In this document: positions 48,201-61,086 of the stretch, one piece after another | How positions within the stretch are numbered: position 1 is the first letter of the stretch | How the letters are laid out: each line of letters begins with the position of its first letter | Assembly (NCBI GenBank): GCA_026260175.1 | Contig: JAKCWW010000009.1 | Location: forward strand, 1 to 64,000 | Origin: Reticulitermes lucifugus | Lineage: Eukaryota > Arthropoda > Insecta > Blattodea > Rhinotermitidae | Length of the DNA stretch: 64,000 nucleotides | Direction of reading: 5' to 3' | Notes under the pieces: model-generated | The model's input: only the letters and a program-made list of their open reading frames with translations | What the model was told of the DNA's origin: nothing | Database searches by the model: none | Position numbers and translations under genes: made by a program

Positions 48201-48649
48201 AAATAATGAAAAATAATAATAATCTAATAATTTGTCTATTAAAATGTAAGAAAACATCAAGATAAAAAGTTTCAGAAAAACACAAAACGAAATAATTTTA
48301 ATGATAAGAGGGAGGAGAAAGAGGGTCTAAATTTTCCCTTTGCTTGCGCACTTTGTCGTGATAACTATGTAAGGATTCGCACCTTCTTAATTTCTGCACT
48401 GGATGAAGATGAGAGGTCACGTTCAAGCTTCAGTCGATTTAACCCACTTGAGCAATCCCTCAGTGCCTGTTTGATAGGAAACAGTATTCGCACCAGGGCC
48501 GTTCTGAGAAGAATGTTAAGAATGAAATATCCATTTCCGAAATGCTGTGTTTAAAAAGCCCAAAAGGACGGAAACTGCCAGAAACATGTCATTTTTATTG
48601 TAAGACATCACCAACAGATTAATTGGGCCCAGTTTAGGTAAATAGGTTT

Positions 48650-51600
48650 GTAAAAATGCATATAAACTCCGCTGACTCCAGGACAGTCATTTCATCGAAA
48701 CAAACTAGTTAGTGACATGTCATAGTTGCTCATATGTCAGGAGAGTAATTGCACAGGTGGGGCCAAATATGTCTCATGACCTACGTTAGAATTATAAAAC
48801 ATATACGGATGAAGAATAGTAATCTTACTTGTCAGCCTTCCAACAACTCCACACGCAAGAGAATAGATTTAAGTCTCCTTATGCTTCAGCTCAAGAAGTA
48901 TTATTATGCATTTTTCAGTGGACGGGAAATAGCTTACGTTACAGCTAAAAATTTTAACAAACGGAATTAAATTATACTACGAACTGGCTGTGAACACATC
49001 TAATGCAGTTACAATAAGTGTTACACTCAGTCTGGTAATGTTACTTTTAGGTACTTGAAGAAATATATCCATGAATGTATGTATAACTTTTAAACTCACC
49101 TGTATGTTTTTCATTTCTTCCGAAGTGTGGGTAGCCGTTTTATCTAATTAGCAGCCGACTGTTTTGTTGTGAAGATATATTAGCCGGTTTTTAATTATAA
49201 AACTGTACACGACACTATAAGATGCGATATAGCAGAAAAATACTGTTACGTTACAAAACGTCTTGACAAACGTGCGAGAGTATGTGCATTCAAATGCTAC
49301 CCTGATGTACGAGAATTGCTGGGCTGACCTGTACTGCAAACGGTTTCAAGTGTATGTAGCATCACTGTCAACTATCGAATGTGTGTTTGACCAATCACTT
49401 GACTTCGGGAAGTCTGGTTTTCACAAGTGGGTTTCTCTTTCTTCTCTTTGACTGCAGGCTTTATACGTCCACTGCATGGAAGCTGTTCCCCGTCTTATTA
49501 CTCAGGCCTGCCGTCTGAAATGAGCTAACCAGTCTTCAGTAGAAGAATGTGTTTAAGAGACGGGGACAGAGAAAATTACGTAATAACCTCCTTTTTAATT
49601 TGAACTGTTTTCAGAATAATATTAGGGCGACAAAATGAGGGAGGATGGGATGATTGGGACGTGTAGCGCGCATTGTAGCTGTGAAGGAGTCATACATTTT
49701 ATTTCCGAAAACTTGATACCAGAACCCTTAGGCGTAATTGGGCTATAAAAACAAATTTTATCAGAAAGAAATGAAGTTTGAGAACTTACAGCGGCTTCAG
49801 ACGTCTTGTTAAGGTCCAGCGACAAGCACTAATGAACAAGGAACACCCAAATGAACCTTCGGTCCCACAATCATCGCGATTTACTAATTTTCACGAAGGA
49901 ATATTTACTTTAAGATTAGAGGTACAGTCTGTTAGGATCCCGCTCAGCTCTGGAGACAAGCCTTCAACTGGTTATTAAATAAGTTTCGTGGAAATGTTGA
50001 GCAGTTGTGTCCAGCTTTCTGCTAATGAGGTGTGCTGTGCAACTGCAAATTAAGCCAAACCAACACGACTGTACATGTTTTTACTATCTTTATTTATTTA
50101 CCAAATGATGCGCAAAAAGTGCTGTTTACTATTAAGCACATTGCTACGATAACTACCCTTGTAATTAATCATGTATTAATTATATGTAGCAAAATCATTG
50201 GACGCAATATTTTAAGACACACAAAGCGTAAATAGTAAATGGAATAGGCAAGATACATTAATGTGATTACAACGTAATGAGTGTGAAAAGCACTGTAGGT
50301 AATTATCCGTAAATGGTATGTCGCTGAGGTACTTGGAACTGTCACTGCATGCCTAGCATCTCTTTGGATAACCGGATATTTCGGCATATTGTTGGCGAAA
50401 ATATCACGTACGTAATTTGCGTTGAATTACAGAGACAACGAAATTTTAAAGCGGCATGCACGAGCATACTGGTCTTTCCTCATTTTCTCGTTTTCAGTTA
50501 AAATCGTACTTTTCCAAATCTGACGCTGCTGCTATTCCGGGAGTTAAATTAGCTCAGTCCGGCGGCATAAACAGAGTGACTTTGATCAAGGATATTCCAT
50601 TGTGTTTTGAGACAATAAATTGGTATAAACCACCATCGAACGCAGATATATGTACGAGTATTGTGTAACACCATGTTCATAACACTGAGCTACATGTTTC
50701 GGTACAAAGTTTCATCATCACGCCTTTTCTACAGTATAAAAAGAAGCAAAAATATAAGTGCTATATGTGTTTACTGTGAGATCTTACAAACTCTTTAAAT
50801 TTTTAATTGCATTTAAAATTTTCCTTACTGGCAGCTGAATATTTTGTGTTGTCTTTTTCGGATATCAATATGTTTTCTCTTCCGAATTTTACAAGCCTTC
50901 CTTTTAATGATGAAATATTATGTAAAATATTGTGTTTAAATGAGAAGATTTTTCAAAGTTGATATTTTCGTTATTCTTTAAAACGCATGCGGAATGTTAA
51001 TGCTCTTTTCATTAAGGGCGTCTTTGGTGTTTTAATGACGTAAGGACTAAATATATTAATTTTGATTTAATTCTCGAACCTCTTTAGGTTCTCTCTCATT
51101 TTCTTTTGGACAAGTAAATTTTTCTTTGAAATATAGTCCCGTTGTCTTGTGTTTGCTTCTTGTTCTAATTGGAACTGATGCTACTCAATAAATGCAGTTT
51201 CGTTTGACGGTGGTCTTTATCAGTTATTTAAAACACAGTGAATTATATACTTTTTATTTTATCTGATGACGGAAACGGCGCCTCTTTCTGAAATATTTTA
51301 TCATTGTACCACAAATACTGTGAATGGAAAAAGTTATTACCTCAATAACACACTACGTCACAATGCTTTAGATTTAACAGATTTTTATGTAACGGTTTCT
51401 CAAATGATTTATGAAGCAGTTCTGTTTATCTGAAAAATAAATGAACACAGAAAACGAGAAATTGGCCGTAATGATGTTTCTCTTGACGCGTTTTGTGTAT
51501 GCGCTGAGTTCTTACCAACTGAGCAGAGTTCATGACCTAGTCAACCAGGATGAGGGTTTCCCTTTTTCTCTCATTTAGGTAACACAATTTCTCTATCTTC

Positions 51601-52232
51601 CTCTCAGAAACACAAATTAATGTAGAATGTGATTGACTAGGTTTCGCTGGGCAGATCCGAGCCGAGGGGAATTTATACATTCCGAAATCGAAAGTATTAA
51701 ATATGATGACAGGTTATTAAAGGTTGAGCCAAAGAGGCTTTTAAGAGCTAAAGCAAAATAAACCATGCTTTAAAGCAGAGTCTTCAATAGTATGACATCA
51801 AAGGAAATACAGTAAATTGCAGTGGTTTAAAAATTCGAGGAAAATCAGTGGATATGATATGGACAATATAAAACATGATACAGACAACCTAGACCTTAGA
51901 AGACAACAAAGAGGAAATTAATGAACTGCAAAAAAAGCAATAACGAAAATATCTGAGAACTCTATAGGGAAATCAATTAAGTGAAAAGGGTCAGACAACT
52001 GGGAGGTAGAATGTATTTGGTAAAATTTGAAATTGGTGGCAACTGTTTCTTCAAAAACGTCGATAACCACATCTTGCCTACTATACAATGTCAGAAACGT
52101 CACCGCCGTGAAACCTCAGATCTGACGATGAGCATGAATGTCTCTTTCCGGATTACAACACTACTGTGAGTGCTTGGAAAAGTGACTTGTCTGCTGTTAA
52201 ATGTGGGGTTATCCGTGTAAGGAAGGCTGTTT
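48650..52232. other. No gene seen
   Basis: Apart from the weak hammerhead-like motif near 50.7 kb and a GGATAACCGGATATTTCGGC phrase near 50365 that could be a Tigger remnant, nothing is recognised. Confidence 0.5.
50684..50725 (-). ncRNA. Weak hammerhead-like motif
   Basis: Minus strand: GTGATGA, about 14 bases, GAAAC (50700-50696), ACATGT and a GTA triplet. The first core base is wrong and no stem II is convincing. Listed because the ACATGT/GAAAC block matches the better copies. Confidence 0.22.
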
Positions 52233-52312
52233 CTGTTGAAATGCATACAGCTGAGTCATTAGATTGAAGATACTATTAAAATGCATGCAGTTGAGTCATT
52301 ATTTTTAAGTTA
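52233..52312. repeat. Tandem duplication, period 40
   Basis: ATGCATACAGCTGAGTCATT at 52241 recurs as ATGCATGCAGTTGAGTCATT at 52281, with similar flanks on both sides. Two diverged units. Confidence 0.75.
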
Positions 52313-52444
52313 CTGTTGAAAATTCTGTAAATCAGGATACTGATGAAATTTCGTCATAAATGATCCAAGCAGCGAATAAAATATTTTATTTGGATATTAC
52401 GTCCTGGCATTAGAGTTGAGAGATGTGGGGAAAGGTAATCAGAA

Positions 52445-52525
52445 TAAACGGACTCCGACCCGAGGATTGAACCCAGTTCGTTTCAGATTCTAAGATAAAA
52501 ATCTAATCACTCAACCGGCTATATT
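52445..52525 (-). mobile_element. tRNA-like SINE head of unassigned family
   Basis: On the minus strand, GCCGGTTGAGTGATTAGATT is followed by box B GGGTTCAATCCTCGGG. It has the A and B box spacing of a tRNA head but does not fold as an intact tRNA. The family was not determined. Confidence 0.4.
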
Positions 52526-52561
52526 TATTCTGTTCGTGATAATGTCGTGTTTCCGACAAAC

Positions 52562-52603
52562 GGCTTTGTATAGTGGTATTAGGGCTTTGTATAGTGGTAT
52601 TAT
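52562..52603. repeat. Tandem duplication, period 21
   Basis: GGCTTTGTATAGTGGTATTA occurs at 52562 and again at 52583, identical. Confidence 0.85.
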
Positions 52604-54732
52604 CGAAAAAGGCAGGGATTTAAATAGCGTGGCATTTAGTTGCTCCAGTGTCATGTTAATCACGTGGAGTTTCATAAAGTTAGGCCATTTGTTCAGAGGT
52701 TACTATTAGAAAAGAGAAAAACATACAGAGGATGTATCATCCTGTAAGTCCGTTTTTCCTTTTGGAAATTTGCTAGGTCACACATGAATAATTTAACAAC
52801 TTTTTATCTTCTAACATTACAGCAGTATTTAAACGACTTCTCCTTTGTAAGGCTGGCAGAATGTTGAATACCAGGGTGGTTTGTAGTTTTTGTTGTGGTG
52901 AGTGAAGGTAGAAACTCTCAGAATTAAAGGCATGTTAACTTTGAAAGTACAGAACAAATGTGAACCATATTTTGTTTACCTGGGACGGCTTGAGCCCTGT
53001 AAGTAAAGTTTCCATTTTATAACGAAGATTTTAATGCAAGTAGAATATTTATAATTTGCCTTGGCCCTAAAATAGTTTCGAATTTCCTTTCATATGGAAG
53101 GTAAACGTCAGGCTTATTTTTACGAAAGAAACTTATCGTGTACAAAATCAAGTCACTTTATAGTGTGCAGAATATCATGTTTATGCATAAGCTGTGGTAT
53201 TTTGTTGCGTGTGACTAAGGACATGAAGTCTGGAGTGTTTGCAATTCAAAATATCCCCAAACCATAAATCAAAAACCTCTGATTAATTAACTCCATAGAA
53301 CAGTAACCTTCTCTAGAAGATTGTTGCACGTAGAGTCAAGACATTTTCCCAAGTTATGGAAACCAGATTTTCATTATCGTCTTCACAGGAGCTTCCACCG
53401 ATCCATATCCTAAGTCAGATCAAATCACCCTTATTTTACTACATTATTAGCCCCATTTTTATATTATTTTCTCCCATATTTGCCTATTTCTTCTAAGTGG
53501 TCTCATACTTTCAGGGTCACCTGTCGAAATCCTATATGCACATCTCTTCAACTTTTGTGCATGCTAATTGTCCTTAATTAGAGCATACAAATATTGTGGA
53601 GAGGGATGGCAATGTAACGGGCTTTGTGTTGACCAAGTGGAATAGACAGGAGTTGAAAATATAGATGCCTAACGGAGTGAAATTTTCTGGGATTATTAGC
53701 CAATGTTTACAATTCTTATATTTTTAACACATTTTGTAACATGAATGATGAAAAGAGTGTCCATTTTATGCTGCTCCGAGCACAGTAGCTTTCACGGAAT
53801 ATCCCGGCGGAAGAAGGCTTTCTGTGCGATAAAGCCACCGCGTTTAGGGGCACGATAAAGATACATCCTGTATGACTATATAAACACGGACTTTCTTCCC
53901 TGGAATTCTCTTACACTTGGCTTTAGCAGTGAAAATAAAGTTTTAAATCTCTTGACCCTTTAAGCTAATACGTGTCTAAATTTTCGTGCAACGAATTTCT
54001 TAACGTTCTGTGACATGGAAATGAAAGAACATTGTGTCGAAAATCACAACCTGGAAAGAGTTAAAATTAATGTTGTGACATCAGTTACTTTTATATTGCC
54101 GGTAGATGATGTTTTCATATGGGTGTGTAAAAGAAAAACAGTTATCACTTGCGGATAGCAAGTCCCTTTGAATGAGAGAGTAGGAGGTGAGGCGGGCAGC
54201 AGAAGATATATCTAGTTTTCACCTTGCCTTGGGCCATCTCGCAAGACAACATTCAACTTCTCCTACCTGCCAACCGTGTACGGTTGTACTAATATAAATT
54301 TTTTCTCTCTGAAGTTGAGGAGAGATGGAGGGGGGATGCATAAATCTTGTCATGTTCCAGGTCACTCTCTTAACAAGCCTGCGACGTCTTCATAAATAAT
54401 GTTATGAGAACTTAATTGGACATGAGAAGCTATTGTAGACGACATTTAGTCTCCTGGCGTAAGACAACTTATTTGTTGCCCTCAAATAACACGCAATAGT
54501 GAAATCTGAAAGAGCGGTACTTGTAGATTTTTTTTTAGTTTTACCCAACAGTTCTTACAGGTAAAATATTTTGTTATGTATTCAGGCTTAACTTATTTCT
54601 TGAAGCAGAGTTCTTCTTGAAAAGCTAACAGACTCTCAGCTAGTGAATACATTTCTCACGTTTTATGTAACCCGAATGATTATGACGGATTTCTCAACAG
54701 CCTGTCACTCGTCCGTATTCCGGTTTATTAAA
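52604..54732. other. No gene seen
   Basis: A TATATAAA sequence near 53876 follows a locally GC-richer patch (53790-53850), but no coding frame follows it. Confidence 0.5.
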
Positions 54733-54816
54733 TCATTCCACAACCTCCAACTTCATTTCTGTAAGATTCACTTTATTAGTACACTCCCATCTACACCTTG
54801 GTCTTCCTAACTGTTT
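54733..54816 (-). mobile_element. LINE C-terminal tail fragment
   Basis: The minus strand reads KQLGRPRCRWECTNKVNLTE then MKLEVVE before a stop. It matches the GRPRRRWEDNIKMDLTEI pattern of the copies at 33420 and 45828. Confidence 0.65.
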
Positions 54817-56745
54817 ATTATCTGCAGATTTTCGACTACAATTTGTACGCATTTTTCATCTCTCCAAAGCGTGCTACCTGCTATCCATGCCTTTTATAAA
54901 CAGTACATCGATAGTGTACAAATGGGTCTTACACTTCGGACGAATGACAGGACAACTCATTTATGTTGTATCAGAGAACAATACAAGACACTCGTATAAG
55001 ACCTTCGTGTTGCATCTTCCGAGCTGAGATATTGGGGTTTTGTCTTAGAGAGAGCAACCCGAAAACACTTGTGGGTTTTCTGTCCTATTCTGTTCTGTTT
55101 TCTCTCTCATTATGTTACTGATCCTATTTTCAAAATTAGACATTCTATAAATCATTAATATCGTCATCATCACCATCATCATCATAGATTGTGCTTGGTT
55201 CCTGCTCTGATTCAATGTTGATCTTTCACAAAAACCTCATACCTTTCTCCCTTCTAGCGTATAGCGAAGCACTCCATTTGACCCTGTCTGCCTGTGATCT
55301 GGCAACAACTCAGAGGCAGATTAAAGAATTTGTATGCAACTTGATAATGAGGAATTTTACCAAAATTTGTCACACAGTTTCTGTGTGGTGACATAACCTG
55401 TTTCGTTGTACGGCACTCTGAATTACACAAGTTTCAGAGTGGTGTTATCTCTGAATAAGAGTTCGAAACTAGCTTTGAAAGTCCCGTGTAGAGTTTTGTG
55501 CCATTAAGTAAGGTGTGTAACGAAACTGTGCGCGATCGCCCGTATGTCAGGCAGATTAAAGAAGCATGTTACAGAGAGATATGTAGAGTGTAAGAGATTT
55601 GAGATTCTTATTGTAGTCAGCTTAAGATCACTATCATCTGAGTTAAGATAACCGTGAAGTTTGGCGCAACGTTTCGGAGGATAAACATCCTAAAATACTC
55701 TAACCTTAATATATAGAATATTTCAATAGTTACTATTTTAATAATTAGCATTTTTGAAAGATTAGAAAGGCACAGAAATAAAGGAGATGAAAAAGGCATA
55801 GAAATTGTATATTGGGGAAGTTTCAGTTAGAGTCCATTTGGAAGAAATCTGCATATGAAGGAGGGTAAAAATAAAGTGTATCTAAAACAAATAATAATGT
55901 AGGTGTGGATTGTATTAATGTGGATAAGGATATGATCCAACGGCGGGGTTTGTGAAATAAATCTTCGAGTTTTATAAAACGTGGGGAGTGTCATGGTCCT
56001 TCTTATAGAATTATGCACATTATTTCAAACAGTAATACTGAATGAACCTCATTGCAGTGTTAAATACTAATACCTTATGTTTAACTCATTACACATGTAA
56101 AGAAATTACTGCAGGTGCTGCAACATGTTTGTGTTCATAGTAAAGGGCTGTTCCTAGCTCCCTCATACATAATGTATTACACGTTAAAATATTCAGTATT
56201 TTGAGTAGAAATATTTCGCTATGATATCAAACAGTTGTAGTGGCTAGTTGAAAATGGCCTAGAAATTCTGCCGCAGGCACAATGCAGTCCTATAAAGTTT
56301 TGATGCAGAGAAAGTGAAGGTCACGTGCATGTGAAGAGCGTGTGCGCTCCGGATACAGAGGGCCATAAAACGGTACTGAAGATAACTCATCTCGCACGGT
56401 AAACCCACTGAGTAAAGTATAATACATTTTTATGGAACATGGGAGGGACGAAACTCTTATTTGATGGCTTGGTACAATTATGAGATACATTTTTCTCATC
56501 AGTTATCTGCCCTTTAGTGCTCAAAATATAGTTTTGGTAATTGCGATAGCTGAAAAATTAACACCCAAAGTTTGGTATTTTTTACACATTTAAAGAATAC
56601 CGACAAGAATTAGCTACAGAGCATGCTGGCTAAATAGTCCTGTCTTTTAGAATTTGTGATGCTGGAAAATAAAACTGAACATCGTAAGCACTGAACTGAT
56701 TCCGTCAGGCGCTGAGGCCTTTACCGTCTGTTAGGTAGGTGCGAT
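54817..56745. other. No gene seen
   Basis: Contains an (ATC)n-like run at 55158-55183 and the partial hammerhead-like motif near 55.68 kb. Confidence 0.55.
55665..55695 (-). ncRNA. 3' half of a hammerhead-like motif
   Basis: Minus strand: perfect GGAT-GTTT-ATCC hairpin (55691-55680), then GAAAC (55676-55672), ACGT and a GTT triplet. The upstream CTGANGA box is missing, so it can only be a remnant. Confidence 0.25.
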
Positions 56746-56759
56746 TTTCGAATTTCGGT

Positions 56760-57057
56760 AAAGTAAAGTAAAATAAAGGTGAAGTTCACCCTAGAACAGG
56801 CCGTGAAGGCCCAGAGATGAAGTAGAGGAACAGCTCTACTCTTTCTTTAACCTCGGCACTAGATGGGGGTGGGTGGTCAACGCCACGCCCCGGCCATTTT
56901 ACTCCCGTGAATGACCCGGTCCCCATTGTACAGGAGGCTGGGTAGGCCCCAGGGCCGGTCTGGACAGGTGCTGAAAATCTCGCCTCCACCGGGATTCGAT
57001 CTCCGGACCGTCCAGCTCGTAGCGAGTCGCTATACCAGCTGCGCTATCCCGGCCCAC
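56760..57057 (-). mobile_element. SINE family A, full length with perfect target-site duplication
   Basis: The tRNA-like head is at the right end (GGGCCGGGATAGCGCAGCTG on the minus strand) and the tail is TTTATTTTACTTTACTTTAC at the left end. The 14-base duplication TTTCGAATTTCGGT occurs at 56746-56759 and 57058-57071. The perfect duplication and close match to the copy at 30945 suggest a fairly recent insertion. Confidence 0.9.
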
Positions 57058-57855
57058 TTTCGAATTTCGGTTCGAAGAGAAATTATCCTGTTCTTCGTTA
57101 TTTTCCTCAATCCCTGTGACAAATACCGGTCTAGCACATCAGTTTTGGGACAGCTACTTTCAAACAAATATTTTACAACTAATTTTCCCCATTTATCGTA
57201 GCAAACAATGGTATGTGGTGTGTGACACTGGCTGTGTTGTAAACAGAAACCATAAGTAAATATGTGAATAAATATTTACGGAAAGTATGGATCTAGAGTA
57301 CTGGAAAAGACAGCATTGAAGGGCCGTTTGATTAATAAATTCCTTACCCTTCATCCGATGTATTAAGAAGAAAACGGAAAAGACATCTTCATTGCCTCAT
57401 CTGCTCTGGTTTAGGACCCATATCTTCTGACAGCAAGTATTCTACAAGTTGAACATGGAACGATAATGGGGACTATCTGTATGAGGGTAAAATTATTTTA
57501 AAAATTGAATGAACTTCTCAAATAAAAGAATTCGCTTCACTGTATCGCTTCTTCATTTTTCCAGAAAGTTGTAAGTGAAGTGTCCTATTATTTTTTTTCA
57601 GGAACTTAAACTTGACTTGGAGTAAAACAGGTTAAATTCAACGTGTATTCAGCACGTATAAAAAGAATGTGTTATTAGAACTACTGTGAAAATTCTTAAC
57701 TCAGAATCTGGTAATATTTGTGGCATGCATTTAAGGATCACCGTATAGTCCTACCCATTTCATCCTCCGTGACTTTGTCACCTTAATAATACTTAATGAT
57801 CCCTACATATTGTGACGCTCCTGACTTTGTCTCCTTCTTTTGCTTCGCCTTTTTT

Positions 57856-58150
57856 TTTGTGGAGAAGGGCCCCGCAGCAGAAGCTACGAACGCACCGCAA
57901 CCTTAAGGCTGATTGTGCAACAATTGTGATGAAGATGAAGAGAAATGTGATTAGTTTTTTTCTTCCTTTTTCCAAGTAATGGAGTACCGGTGGAATGAAA
58001 CTGACAGGGGAAAACCGAAGTACTCGGGGAAAAAACCTGTCCCAGTGCCACTTTGTCCACCACAAATCCCAAATGGACTGGTCCCGGTTTGGATCCCGGG
58101 CCTCCGCGGTGGGAGGCCGTCGACTAACCGCCTGAGCCATGGCACGGCCT
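57856..58150 (-). mobile_element. SINE family B, full length
   Basis: The head at the right reads GCCGTGCCATGGCTCAGGCG on the minus strand, with CCGCGGAGGCCCGGG, the GGACAAAGTGGCACTGGGAC body and the GAGTACTTCGGTTTTCCCC block. The left end GGGCCCCGCAGCAGAAGCTA matches the copy at 1577. Target duplication not clear. Confidence 0.85.
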
Positions 58151-60013
58151 ACTTCACTTTTGGTCTAAAGATCATCTTTAGCATCAACATCGTTCATAAG
58201 GCTAGATATATGTAATATGTGCAGCTACTGAATTGTTATTTCAAAACATTTTCTAAAACATCTTCATCTTAACCTTCATAAAGCAGCAAATGGTCTATGT
58301 TCAAGTATAGTCAAGTATGTGAACTGCTGTTGTATCACGAATGCTATGATAAACCTGTTTTAAAAAAGTGTAAGAGAGAATGTCATTGGCGTTTTTATTC
58401 GATAAATAAATGCATGTATGAATATTTTAGCTTTAATTCTCCTGGTGTCAGTTTGATTGTATTTAGCCCCCCCCCCTTATTAGGTTAATTGGTGGACTTG
58501 TATAATATTATTATTATCATTATTATTTTATAATTATGTGTGGTATGACTGAATGCTTGCAAAATATTATACTTGCACCAAACGCGGCTGGATCTGTGTG
58601 GTATTTCTTCTACGTAATGTGGGTATATATATTGTTTGGCGATGTGTGAATTTATTTGTTACCGAGAAGTAAAGCAGTAATTCAGTCTGTAGATATCTCT
58701 TCGTTATTACGTTAAATGAAAAATATTCCCTGAAGTGCAGAGCTACGGAAAGTTAAGCATTGCAACCTAAGGCGACGGTATAAACAAGTCTGGTGATTTT
58801 GTGGTCTAATTCAATTACTGTTCTGTAACAATGTTCTAATGAGAAAAGTTTCGACACGACACCTGTTTGTGCCTAAATGCCAATTGCAGGACAGCAGACT
58901 TCATTATCAGGGTAGGAAATAGACTGGTATCCAAATGGAACACCGTTTTTCTACAGTGTCGTCCTTTAGTGCCTTCTGGACCATTTACAAAATAAGTATC
59001 ATGCTACGATATTAAATTTTACTGGGTCTTCCAGGCAGGAGAATTCATTTAGAGATTTTGTATATTGTTAGCTGAAATGAGCTTTGGAGTATATACAACC
59101 TAGACTCATATTAAAATATCATCAATATTATAGGGAGTAAATAACAATATTTAATATTTAGTTTTAATTTTTTCCCACTTTACCGTTTTGCTATTTGCCT
59201 TGCTCATGTATGTACCTGACATGCAGCTACATGCTCTTACACACACCGTGCGGAAACGTTCGTTTTATATATATGTATTTAGATACTGAATATTTCCTAT
59301 TTCTTTGCATATGTATTTATTTGTATATTTATTCTTGGTTCATGTAACGACGCTTCCATTGATTCAGTGACAAATGCTGTTATTCTTAGGTTAGTTGTAC
59401 GTAGGTCTTTAGGCCCTTTCCCGAAGTTTCGAAAAGCAACTGTAAGGTTCACATCTGTGTGTCCGTCTTTCCTTCTGTGAGGGATCTCTGTATAACGCAC
59501 ATGGGGATGTTAGAGATAACTTACGAGTATTCGCAAGTATTAGTCGAAAATATTTGGAAAAACTGTGCGTAGGTGGCCGAATAAAGTGTCAAGTTAATAT
59601 CATGTCCGTGTGTAGATTGGCTAAGTGGCTCAGAATCTTGTCCATTTGCAGTTTCTTCTGAACACTGTAATAAACATTGCGGTTTAAGAAGTGGGGACTT
59701 TCTTAACCATATATGCCACCATTACTTTCTCAGACTGACTCGTTCCATAAACTGTGTTGGTGCTTTGGCGTACTGGAGATAAGCGCGAACTTTCAGTGGA
59801 CTAACTGAGTAAACACTAAATATGAATAACCAGTTACGTACGGTTGGGTTGAGTTCTTTAGAAGCTTTCAGCAAATGCCGTCATGTTTCCTGCCGATTTA
59901 TTATTACCACATTAAACTTCTCACTTGGGGGAAAGAAGTAACTTAGGTTGGGCCTGCAATATTAAGGCTAGGGGCTCATTAGCGACAGTGAAATCCGTGC
60001 TTGAGAAAACACG

Positions 60014-60123
60014 AAGGTCAACTGCCCTGTCCGTAAGTTAAGAAGCCATAACCTCTCAGATTAATGTCAAATTTCATACGGACATTGCTTGTAGGACAGA
60101 TACATTAACATGATGTTGACCTT
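60014..60123. repeat. Nested palindromic element
   Basis: AAGGTCAAC (60014-60022) pairs with GTTGACCTT (60115-60123), and inside it CTGTCC (60027-60032) pairs with GGACAG (60094-60099). GTCCGTA at 60030 can instead pair with TACGGAC at 60077. The flanks are unique. It could be a small MITE or a structured RNA; nothing decides between them here. Confidence 0.5.
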
Positions 60124-61069
60124 AGAGCAATAAAGCAAGCTCCGTTTTGGTGCGACTTAGCAAACTTTTCTAGTTTTTTGAGGGACAATCACGTTAGAAA
60201 AAATAAATACAGTGACCCTAATATTAAAGCGTCTTAACTGTTGAAAGAACAGAGATTACGACACGAATATGTACCACCTGCTTTGAAATTAAAAGTCGTT
60301 GAATTTTGTTCACGGAATGTATTTGGGCTGTGTTTGTCGTTTGACTCCCAAGAAAAATGGCGATTATTTCCCTATATAGCATAAACTGACTGGTTGTTGT
60401 GATGGAGGACCTGAGTGTTTATTTATGGTGGGAACTTATTTTTAAATATATGATACACGATACTCTTAGTAATGTTGTTAAGTATTGTGTAGACGAGAAA
60501 TTCTGTGATATAGGCCAGTGTAACAATGAATTCCAAGCAGAACTTACAAAGCCTATTTTCCAGTTGCATAGGCTTGTAGTTATGCTATAGTTATTGTTTT
60601 ATTTTGTTTTCGTGAATATATTATGACACACATTTAAATATATCGGATGGAGCCTCAGATATTCGAATCGTCGCTGTGTTAGACCATATTTCATGCGAAA
60701 TATATGTGCGTCTTTATAATCAACCTGTGCTCTAAATTTAACTTACCCATCTCAAATACATTATTAATTACCTGCATCATACCGAAGCTAAGCAAAATGT
60801 TTGCCGACAGCCAACTTTTTATGTCATATTTCAGAAAACCTTTACCTTCGAAAGTTGTATGCTCTACCACTGCATATTATCATAAGCACTATTAAGGATA
60901 CAGACGTAAGTAAGGCTAGTACGTATTAATCCCGCATCTGAAATGTAAGTTTCTGACATGTTGTTACTGGTTGTAGAAGATTAGTAATGACTTTGGGATT
61001 CTTCCAGTGCTGTAGTGCTTGTTATGAAGTTTCGTGAAAATCTGTGAAAAGGTTAAAAACTTGAAGTGA

Positions 61070-61086
61070 GACACACACACACACAC
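61070..61086. repeat. (AC)n microsatellite
   Basis: About eight dinucleotide units. Confidence 0.85.

Noticed and set aside
52100-52170. CTGACGATGAGCATGAATGTC, hammerhead-like
   Set aside because: The GAAAC box is not present; probably a decayed relative but not supportable as a motif.
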